Shown here one piece after another: positions 1 to 5,942 of a DNA stretch of 11,345 bases. The stretch spans positions 102,124 to 113,468 of the forward strand of contig BRYA01000100.1 in NCBI GenBank assembly GCA_030267965.1. The letters run 5' to 3'. Both the position numbers and the translations under genes were made by a program. The stretch comes from Triparma columacea (lineage: Eukaryota; Sar; Bolidophyceae; Parmales; Triparmaceae). Under the pieces are notes generated by a model. It did not search any database. It was not told the DNA's origin and saw only the letters and a program-made list of their open reading frames with translations. Numbering within the stretch: the stretch's first letter is position 1; each line of letters opens with the position of its first letter.

Positions 1-180
1 GCTGATCTCGGTGTGTGAGTCGCTCTGTTGAAAGGTTTGAGGAATAGAGAAGGACGAACGGTGAAGGAGTATGTACGTGAAATAAGCGTCATTATAGTGA
101 GTATAGTGGCATAGGAATAGAGCATGAGGTGTGGTATTGAGGGAGGATAGGGAGTGGATAGGGAATGCAGGGAAATTTGC
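1..180. other. G-rich, C-poor flank with no gene seen
   Basis: No convincing reading frame or RNA gene is visible. The + strand is rich in G and A and poor in C, with purine blocks such as gggaggatagggagtggata near 150. This resembles the 3' flanks of the + strand genes further right, so it may be the downstream region of a + strand gene lying off the left edge. That is inference from composition only. Confidence 0.4.
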
Positions 181-442
181 TGAGGTTGGGGGGTTATTCT
201 GCCAACAAAACTGTATTATACACTTTAGCTACAATTCACAACCAACCTAACTCTTCACAATACCAACAACAATACTACTACCTATACCATATCCAAACAC
301 ACTAACTTAGAGCTACAATTTGGTCCCAAATAACAACATCGTCCACACACATCTAACTTTCAATCTCCTCCTCTCCATCTAAACATTCACGCCATACCCT
401 AACTCAAGCGCTGTCAGTACTACCACTTTCATCCTCCCCGAG
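181..442 (+). promoter_or_regulatory. G-poor leader/promoter of the first BspA-like gene
   Basis: From about 200 to the ATG at 443 the + strand is dominated by A, C and T, with roughly 15 G in about 240 bases. Much of it recurs upstream of the second BspA-like gene: a 36-base block is identical at 249-284 and 1586-1621, and the stretch ending in ctcaagcgctgt is nearly the same in both. The block probably holds the promoter and 5' UTR and was duplicated with the gene. No TATA box or initiator is clear enough to name. Confidence 0.5.
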
Positions 443-1345
443 ATGCCCAGCTCAGCAGTGTACTCTGGCGTAGAGAGCTTCAGGGACAATGATGAACTCA
501 CGGAGGTGACTTTTGCACAAGGAGTGACGACAATTGGCAAAAGAGCCTTCGAGGGATGCTCCTCCCTCACGGCCATCACAATCCCAGATGGAGTGACGAC
601 AATTGGCGAACGCGCCTTCTTTGGATGCTCCTCCCTCACAGCCATCACAATCCCGGACTCAGTGACGACGATCAGCTATCAAGCCTTCGCAAATTGCTCC
701 ACCCTCGCAACCATCACAATCCCGGACGGAGTGACGACAATTGGCCGTTGCGCCTTCTGGGATTGCTCCTCCCTCGCAGCCATCACAATCCCGGAAGGAG
801 TTACGGAGATCAGAGATAGCACCTTCGAAAATTGTTCCTCCCTCACGGCCATCACCATCCCGGACGGAGTGACGATGATTGGCGAAAGTGCCTTCTACGG
901 ATGCTCCGCCCTCACGGCCATCACCATCCCGGACGGAGTGACGAAGATTGGCAGTTATGCCTTCAGAGGATGCTCCTCCCTCGCAGCCATCAAAATCCCC
1001 GACTCAGTGACGACGATCCACCATCAAGCCTTCTACGGGTGCTCCGCCCTGATGAGAATCAGTTTATCTCCTGCTGTCTCTATCGGTGAAGACTGCTTCT
1101 GGAACTGCGATGCCCTATTCCTTGCCGCTGTTGATCAAAATATGCCAACTATCGAGGACCTCCTCCATTCTAGGTGGCACCGCATACTTGAACGCGTCAC
1201 CGTTCTGACCTGCCTTAAGACCCTCTTTACGGACCAAAAAAAGAGGAAGCGACAGGACGGAGGTGAAGTGCAAACACTTGGGGTAACTGCGACACGCAAG
1301 AGGCTCCCGAAGGTTATGTGGAGAGTTATTCTGGAATTTCTGTAA
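443..1345 (+). CDS. BspA-like leucine-rich repeat protein, copy 1 (300 aa)
   Basis: Residues 1-27 form a capping segment. Residues 28-211 are eight 23-residue units of the BspA/TpLRR (LRR_5) type, pattern VTTIGxxAFxGCSSLTAITIPDG, followed by a degenerate ninth unit beginning VSIGEDCF. Such repeats build a curved solenoid used for protein binding; the family is known from Treponema, Trichomonas, Entamoeba and many protists. The remaining roughly 65 residues are not LRR: they include a basic cluster KKRKRQDGG, which could be a nuclear localisation signal, and end in LPKVMWRVILEFL. There is no signal peptide, so a cytosolic or nuclear adaptor role is likelier than surface display; this is inference. 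The ATG at 443 fits because the second copy begins with the matching MPxSAVYSG. The gene is a single exon and the partner is unknown. Confidence 0.9.
   Translation: MPSSAVYSGVESFRDNDELTEVTFAQGVTTIGKRAFEGCSSLTAITIPDGVTTIGERAFFGCSSLTAITIPDSVTTISYQAFANCSTLATITIPDGVTTIGRCAFWDCSSLAAITIPEGVTEIRDSTFENCSSLTAITIPDGVTMIGESAFYGCSALTAITIPDGVTKIGSYAFRGCSSLAAIKIPDSVTTIHHQAFYGCSALMRISLSPAVSIGEDCFWNCDALFLAAVDQNMPTIEDLLHSRWHRILERVTVLTCLKTLFTDQKKRKRQDGGEVQTLGVTATRKRLPKVMWRVILEFL
524..1075 (+). repeat. Eight 69-bp coding repeats (LRR units)
   Basis: Each 69-bp unit encodes one 23-residue LRR. Neighbouring units share long identical stretches such as ccatcaccatcccggacgga in the sixth and seventh units, which points to recent unit expansion or conversion. 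Because 69 is a multiple of three, a second + strand frame also stays open across the repeats and gives a spurious His/Pro/Arg-rich translation. Confidence 0.9.
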
Positions 1346-1804
1346 CTGTAAAATAAATGTTGAACAATGTAGACAAGAAAAATGTCATAGCCTTTGCTTT
1401 TTTCAGAAACGACGTGATCATGCTGTTCCCTGAGCTATTTTAGTAGATACGCTCTTACAAGGAGAGGGAAAATGAGGAAAATGAGGAAAAAGGAAAGGAG
1501 CTTTTTGGTCGAATTTGGAGAGATTTGGGCATTATTTGCCAAGAAAACTGTATTAAAGACTTTAACACCTCTTTACAATCAAACAAACTCTTCACAATAC
1601 CAACAACAATACTACTACCTACACGATATCCAAACACATTGTATTTTGAGCTCAAATTTGATTCCCAACAAAACTACATCGCCACAATACCTAACTTTCA
1701 ATCTCCTCCTCTCCATCTAAGCATCCAAACCATACCCTATCTCAAGCGCTGTTTGGCCTTTTCCTTTCTCATCCTTCCCATATCCTTCCCAAACCCTTCC
1801 CAAA
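1346..1804. other. Spacer between the two BspA-like genes
   Basis: Two parts are visible. About 1359-1500 is the 3' flank of copy 1 and has a counterpart after copy 2 (gttgaacaatgta, then an A/G-rich stretch with repeated atgagga). An AATAAA hexamer lies at 1352-1357, only seven bases after the stop, and is a weak poly(A) signal candidate. About 1536-1760 is the G-poor leader of copy 2 and matches the leader of copy 1. Short open frames here do not resemble proteins and are absent from the matching copy. Confidence 0.6.
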
Positions 1805-2437
1805 ATGCCCAAATCAGCAGTATACTCTGGCATAGAGACATTCATTGATGATCATGAACTCACAGAGGTGACTTTTACAAAGGGAGTGACGACGATTGGC
1901 CAATACGCCTTCTACGGATGCACCTCCCTCGCAGCCATCACAATCCCGGACTCAGTGACGACGATTGGCAATTACGCCTTCAAAGGATGCTCCTCCCTCG
2001 CAGCCATCACAATCCCGGAAGGAGTGACGTCGATTGGTTTTTACGCCTTCTGGGGATGCTCCTCCCTCACAGCCATCACCATCCCGGACGGAGTGACGAA
2101 GATTGGCATTTGCGCCTTCAGGGATTGCTCCATCCTGACGAAACTGAAACTCATTCTATCTCCTGCCGTCTCCATCGGTCAAAGCTGCTTCTCAAACTGC
2201 ACTGCCCTAATCTCTGCCGCTGCCGATCAGAATATGGCGACTGTCTTGGACCTCCTCAATTCTAGGTGGCACCGCATACGTGAACGCGTCACCGTTCTGA
2301 CCTGCCTCAAGACCCTCTTTACGGACCAAAAAAAGAGGAAGCGACAGGACGGAGGTGAAGCACAAACACTTGGGGTAACCGCGGTACGCAAGAGGCTCCC
2401 GAAGGTTATGTGGAGAGTTATTCTGGAATTTCTGTAA
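1805..2437 (+). CDS. BspA-like leucine-rich repeat protein, copy 2 (210 aa)
   Basis: This is a tandem paralogue of the gene at 443. The 27-residue cap (MPKSAVYSG...) is followed by three 23-residue LRR_5 units (residues 28-96), a 25-residue unit (97-121) with a two-residue insertion in KLKLILSPA, and the degenerate unit starting VSIGQSCF. The C-terminal module from SRWHRI to the end is almost identical to copy 1, including KKRKRQDGG and the terminal LPKVMWRVILEFL. It therefore has four LRR units where copy 1 has eight, and the 90-residue length difference equals four units minus the two inserted residues. This suggests a shorter binding surface on the same C-terminal module. Single exon, no signal peptide or membrane helix. 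Function and partner are unknown. Confidence 0.9.
   Translation: MPKSAVYSGIETFIDDHELTEVTFTKGVTTIGQYAFYGCTSLAAITIPDSVTTIGNYAFKGCSSLAAITIPEGVTSIGFYAFWGCSSLTAITIPDGVTKIGICAFRDCSILTKLKLILSPAVSIGQSCFSNCTALISAAADQNMATVLDLLNSRWHRIRERVTVLTCLKTLFTDQKKRKRQDGGEAQTLGVTAVRKRLPKVMWRVILEFL
1886..2167 (+). repeat. Four coding LRR repeats (3 x 69 bp + 75 bp)
   Basis: These encode the four LRR units of the second BspA-like protein. The last unit carries a 6-bp in-frame enlargement relative to the matching unit of the first gene. Confidence 0.85.
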
Positions 2438-3074
2438 CTCTAAAATCAATGTTGAACAATGTAGGCAAGAAAAGTGTCAAAGTATTTAGCTCTTTTCAGA
2501 AGCGACATGCTCATGCTGCTGTGAGCTATTTTAGAGTAGCGCTTACAAGGAGAGGAAAAATGAGGAAAAATGAGGAAACCAAGGAAAGAAAGGCTAAAGG
2601 GCAGTCTGGCAGCCTCATTTTGGAGAGCCTCATTTTTGTCAAAATCCAACATATTTACCATTCTTTTGACACACCAATCGCCCAATAATCAATTTAAGAC
2701 CAATCTCGTCACATCATATTGGAATTATATCCATAAGGTAAGATAAAATAGAAGAGCTCAAGAGGAGAGGCCACGATTGGAATGGCAAAACAGGGCCACC
2801 TTTTGTTCCATTCACACCTAAATGGTCTCGAATCTGGACCCTCCGGCAGGAAAGCACGCTACCTCAGACGTCACTTTCCGTCCACAATAGTAAATTAAAA
2901 ATTGAGCCCAAGGGAGAGTTCCTGCAGAAATACTTCCATTCATACCCCCCATACATACCCCCCTTTACATACCCCCATATATACAACAATTGAACTTATA
3001 ACAACGTGATAACCCAACTTCACCGCCTATCAACCTAACCCCCCTCACCCCCTTCCCTCATAGAACCCCCTCCA
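2438..3074. other. Intergenic interval: duplicated 3' flank, hairpin, tRNA-like boxes, G-poor leader
   Basis: About 2450-2580 copies the 3' flank seen after the first BspA-like gene. At 2780-2813 there is an imperfect hairpin (GAATGG and CAAAA arms, 10-base loop). On the - strand, 2873-2824 resembles degenerate internal pol III boxes. From about 2940 the + strand becomes G-poor with repeated catacccccc-type runs, the leader of the spermidine synthase gene. A possible 5'-UTR intron runs from a strong donor (ataag|gtaaga, GT at 2738) to a tract ending ccctcatag at 3063, with cctaac upstream. I see no protein-coding gene here. Confidence 0.5.
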
Positions 3075-4130
3075 ATGGCAAATGCCATCACCCACCATGC
3101 TGTAACCCCTCCCTCTGCCCCTCCCTCTACCCTCCCCTCTGCCCCCCCCTCTACCCCCCAACCCTCACAGTCCCCATCATCCTCCCCAATATCCTCCTAC
3201 TCCTTCAACTCAGGCTGGTTCACAGAGTCCTCCCTCCTCTGGCCCGGTCAGCGTTTCTCCCTATCCCTCGACGGTCATTCCCTAACCTCCATCCTCCACA
3301 ACTCAACCACCCCGTATCAGTCTATCCTAATCTTCCGTTCCTCCCACTACGGGATCGTCCTATGTTTAGATGGTGTAATCCAGGTAACTGAGAGGGATGA
3401 GTTTGCGTATGCGGAATGTATGGCGCACACACCTATAACCGCTTGCGCGGCTAACGGGGGTGTCACGAAGAGAGTACTCATTATCGGGGGTGGGGACGGA
3501 TGCGTACTTAGGGAGGTTTTGAAACACAGGGACGTTGAGGAGGTTGTCGTGGTAGAGATTGACGAAGAGATAATTAAGGTTGCTAGAACGTACTTGAGCG
3601 GACTACATAAGGGAGCGTTTGATGACGAGAGGGTGGAGATAATCACACAGGACGCATTCGAATTCATAATGTCCCCCACCTCAACTGCAGGTACATTCGA
3701 CGTTATTATAAACGACACCTCAGACCCGTGCGGTCCGTCCGCCCAGCTTTACTCCCCCGATTTCTTCCGTTCCCTATACTCCCGTCTCAACCCAGGGGGC
3801 GTTGTATGCAGCCAGAGTGAGAGCTGCTGGTTGAACCGTACATTCGCCGCTGACATGGTTGCGGCAAGCGCTAGCGTTTACGATATGGTTGAGTACGGGA
3901 TAATCCAGATACCCAGTTACCCCACCGGTGGTCTCGGTGTTATGTTAGGTGCCAAGAAGACGGGGAAGGGGGAGATCTGGGACGTTAGGGACGGGCTTAA
4001 GACGGGGAAGACGAGGGATTTGGAAGGGTGTAAGTATTATGATGGGAAGGTACATAGGGCTCTTTTTGATGGGGTGCCGAGATTCGCGAGGGAGGATATT
4101 AGGAGGGCTAAGAGGGGGAGGCTAGAAGAG

Positions 4131-4162
<32 letters not shown>

Positions 4163-4232
4163 TGGGGAGTCGGTGATAGTGGAGGAGGAGGAAGGGGAGG
4201 GGGAGAAAGGGGAAGGGTGCATGGTTTCTTAG
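3075..4232 (+). CDS. Spermidine synthase-family aminopropyltransferase (385 aa)
   Basis: The family transfers an aminopropyl group from decarboxylated S-adenosylmethionine to putrescine, giving spermidine, normally in the cytosol. Residues 1-45 are Pro/Ser-rich low complexity. WFTESSLLWPG begins the N-terminal beta domain, with LDGVIQVTERDEFAY ending at Y112. The Rossmann core shows GGGDG (138-142), EIDEE, and NDTSDP (213-218) with the expected catalytic Asp pair. IPSYPTGG supplies Tyr282. The conserved fold closes with KYYDGKVHRALF...FARE. It then departs from the family: 12 consecutive Glu (351-362), a second acidic stretch, and terminal CMVS. The position after Y112 is Ala where Gln or His is usual, and QSESCWLN stands for the usual QGECQWLH, so substrate preference may differ. 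The ATG at 3075 is the only one upstream of the fold. No intron is visible within the CDS. Most family members are about 300 aa. Confidence 0.93.
4125..4160 (+). repeat. GAA/GAG microsatellite encoding 12 Glu
   Basis: Twelve consecutive GAA or GAG codons code for the poly-Glu run in the acidic tail of the spermidine synthase homologue. Mixing of GAA and GAG suggests some age or selection, but length polymorphism is likely. Confidence 0.85.
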
Positions 4233-4303
4233 CAAGGAGGTGTTCGTGGTAAACATCATTTGGAAACATAAATACTGTTTTCTTCTTGTATTAGGCCTTC
4301 ACG

Positions 4304-4336
4304 CCCCCCTTCCCCGACCCCCCCCCTAACCCTCCC
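4304..4336 (-). other. G-quadruplex-prone run in the convergent 3' region
   Basis: On the - strand the order is GGG, GGG, nine G, four G, six G, separated by one to three bases. It lies between the ends of the two convergent genes, 72 bases after the spermidine synthase stop and about 120 bases past the last stop of the - strand gene. It could act as a transcription pause or a structured 3' UTR element; that role is inference. Confidence 0.5.
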
Positions 4337-4456
4337 TACGCATCAAAAACCTTCTTGGGCTTCTTCACCCTCCTGCCTCCCACCTCCCCATCGTTCGCCT
4401 CCTCCCGTCCTTTGGCGCTTGTTCTTGTCCCGAAAAAGTCTGTACTCTCCCCGTGA

Positions 4457-5270
4457 CTACATAGCGAAAGAGTTGCCACATTTAGCGCAGAACTGATCAC
4501 CTCCCGAGTTCATGTTCCCTCACTTGCTGCAGAAGGCCGCCATGGACGCCGGAACTGGCTGCTGAAACCCTTGTTGCGGAACTGGCTGCTGAAACCCTTG
4601 TTGCGGAACTGGCTGCGCAACAAGAACTGGCTGCTGAAACCCTTGTTGCGGAACTTGCATCTGGATCTGCATCTGCTGAACGGTTGCACCTGAGGACTTT
4701 TCTCTTTCTTGAAAAGTCTTGACGTTCTTGAAAACTTCTTGACGGTCTCTTTGATTCTCTTTGAATTCTCTTATTTTTGCGGAACAGGAGCTTAAAGCAC
4801 CGCAAGCAACAATACTCCCAACAACAATGCCCACAATCATCCAGGTTTTTGCGGCTTTGTCTTCATACTCGCAGCAATCAGCCAACAAAGCGTGTTGCGT
4901 TCCTTTGTTGCGTTCAGGGTCCGTGCAGCAGCAAGCCCCATCCTTGTTCTTACCAGTGAAGATACTTCACAGTGGACTGACCGATTGTTTTCTCGTAAAA
5001 ATCGCCTTTGTACAACTTGCAATTCACCAATCCAGCGTGGGCAGGGTACCTCCCGATTACGTCCGCCCAGCAAGGATTGTATCCCAGGCCGGAGGATGAT
5101 TGCTCATAGTCCGCACACTCTTCTGGACACCCTTCTGGCCAGCCCAATTCCGCGTCGCAGCGAGGGCCAGCTGGACATGGAAAATAAGTAACACCATCTG
5201 TGCATTCTATACCTGCTGTAAGGCTGGGAAGGGAGAGGGAGAAGAGGGCTAGGGCGATAACGACACGCAT
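4457..5270 (-). CDS. Signal peptide-TM-zinc ribbon membrane protein, disrupted or recoded
   Basis: Not a family I can name. Read from the ATG at 5270: a signal peptide (MRVVIALALFSLSLPSLTA), then a Cys-rich ectodomain (GIECTDG, FPCPAGPRC, EGCPEEC, NPCW, VNCKLY). That frame stops at TAA 4952-4950, but the +1 frame continues the same kind of protein (GKNKDGACCCTDPER, ADCCEYED), then a membrane helix (WMIVGIVVGSIVACGAL, about 4846-4796), a charged stretch, and three PQQGFQQPV repeats. It reaches MAAFCSK, TGA (4522-4520), and then GNMNSGG, DQFCAKCGNSFAM and TAG at 4459-4457. FCxx[TGA]G...FCxxCG is a zinc ribbon with TGA at the second Cys. About 270 residues in all; type I topology is predicted. 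Either it is a recoded gene (selenocysteine or readthrough), or it has unrecognised introns, sequence errors or recent decay. Architecture is clearer than the exact gene model. Confidence 0.6.
4520..4522 (-). other. In-frame TGA at a zinc-ribbon cysteine position
   Basis: The codon sits in FCSK-TGA-GN, where the zinc-ribbon pattern F-C-x-x-C-G demands Cys (TGT or TGC). The 20 codons after it remain open and complete the second half (FCAKCG) before a TAG. TGA for Cys is the classic appearance of a selenocysteine codon, but also of a one-base nonsense change. I searched by eye for a SECIS-like stem in about 250 bases downstream and did not find a convincing one. Confidence 0.55.
4551..4649 (-). 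repeat. 27-bp coding repeats (PQQGFQQPV)
   Basis: Three near-identical copies lie at 4551-4577, 4578-4604 and 4624-4649, with a shortened copy at 4605-4623 between the second and third. On the - strand they encode PQQGFQQPV units of the cytosolic linker between the membrane helix and the zinc ribbon. Confidence 0.85.
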
Positions 5271-5715
5271 ATTGGAAATGCTGTTTGTGTTTCGTTTGGG
5301 GAGGGATAGATATTTTAGAGTGCGTTATATAGAGTCAGTTTGGGGTTGTATCAAACAAAGTCAGAGGTTAATTTCCTTAAAAAGATCTCACCATGGTGGG
5401 CATGATATGAAGTCCTATTTCTCCCCTGCAATGACGATTTCAGACAATACATCTCATATCAATCCTAGCTGACTGCTATAATGTCACCCCAATTGCTCAC
5501 CTAGGTACCAATAATCACGTTGTGTGCTGAAATGTGGCTGAATTTAATTAGCGGAAAAAATCCAGAAAGATTGTTGTTGAGAAGTCCCATTCCAGTTACA
5601 GTGGGATTAAATCATAAACCTTACCTGCTTGGCGTTAAAAGATCAACAGCTCTCCAACTAATATCGTCGAACGGCAACAGAAAACTTATTTACGACTCAA
5701 GAACCCCTTTGAAAG

Positions 5716-5942
5716 GTGAGCTTGCTCGCAGAACGAACGATTCTTCGGGTCCAATTTTTTGATCATCTTTTATTGTTGCTCGAGAGCAAGTGAAAAACAC
5801 AGGCCACAGTATGCTATTGCAAACGAATAATTATTCGCACGACTAGTAAACGATCTACTCGAGCGGTCACACCCTTTCCTTCGGCAAACCTTCTCGTGTG
5901 ACCATCTCGCCTAACAATCCGCCCCGTCCCTTCCCACTGTAG
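5716..5942 (+). other. Probable 5'-UTR intron of the channel gene (227 nt)
   Basis: The donor is tgaaag|gtgagc (GT at 5716-5717). The 3' end has ctaac, a C/T tract (cgccccgtcccttcccactg) and tag immediately followed by the ATG at 5943. If spliced, the in-frame codons before ATG are TGA then AAG, so the upstream exon does not extend the protein. If unspliced, TAG directly precedes ATG. Both readings support 5943 as the start. Confidence 0.55.
5776..5837. promoter_or_regulatory. Two inverted repeats upstream of the channel gene
   Basis: TTGCTC-GA-GAGCAA at 5776-5789 is a 6+2+6 inverted repeat. CGAATAATTATTCG at 5824-5837 is a perfect 14-base palindrome. Both could bind dimeric regulators, or may simply lie within the predicted 5'-UTR intron. 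No factor can be named. Confidence 0.3.

Larger units (their letters stand above)
200..2580 (+). repeat. Tandem gene duplication including both flanks
   Basis: The interval about 200-1500 is repeated, with internal loss or gain of LRR units, at about 1536-2580. Matches cover the leader (identical 36 bases at 249-284 and 1586-1621), the cap, the C-terminal module (48 identical bases ending ggaatttctgtaact at 1300-1347 and 2392-2439) and the 3' flank (tgagctattttag, acaaggagagg, repeated atgagga). The copied unit is thus a whole gene with its regulatory DNA, in direct orientation. Confidence 0.85.
5271..5942. other. Divergent intergenic region
   Basis: This 672-base interval separates the - strand zinc-ribbon gene from the + strand channel gene. 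The first 80 bases are G/T-rich on + (A/C-rich, G-poor on -), which is the leader composition of the - strand gene. The right part holds a likely 5'-UTR exon and intron of the channel gene. Two + strand open frames of 80-90 codons show no recognisable domain, and one runs through the predicted donor site; I do not call them genes. Confidence 0.55.

Noticed and set aside
556..1089. Two + strand open frames inside the first LRR gene with a His/Pro/Arg-rich repeating translation (and one at 1918-2265)
   Set aside because: They are frame-shifted readings of 69-bp repeats, which stay open because the unit is a multiple of three. The LRR frame explains the sequence.
2410..2688. Open frames on both strands after the second LRR gene
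   Set aside because: They lie in A/G-rich 3' flank. The matching region after the first gene is not open in the same way, and no protein features are visible.
3347..4222. - strand open frames inside the spermidine synthase gene, including a poly-Ser frame
   Set aside because: They are antisense shadows; the poly-Ser is the reverse reading of the GAA/GAG poly-Glu codons.
4200..4460. SECIS element search on the - strand after the TAG
   Set aside because: Several TGA/ATGA motifs occur (for example near 4365 and 4255), but none is followed by a 10-14 bp helix, an AA apical loop and a matching GA at the right spacing. A proper covariance search was not possible here.
4336..4510. A - strand frame ending KKPKKVFDA just before the G run, reachable by removing a 31-nt gtgagg...atcag segment
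   Set aside because: It could be an alternative C-terminus that skips the TGA, but 31 nt is far shorter than the 105-121 nt introns nearby, there is no pyrimidine tract, and the splice would destroy the well-formed zinc ribbon. Kept only as the rival to recoding.
4837..5073. A - strand frame of 78 codons overlapping the membrane protein
   Set aside because: It is the third frame across the transition region, lacks any domain, and overlaps the better supported Cys-rich coding on both sides.
5520..5762. A + strand 80-codon open frame upstream of the channel gene
   Set aside because: It has a non-ATG start and no recognisable domain, it runs through a strong splice donor at 5716, and joining it to exon 1 gives the wrong frame.
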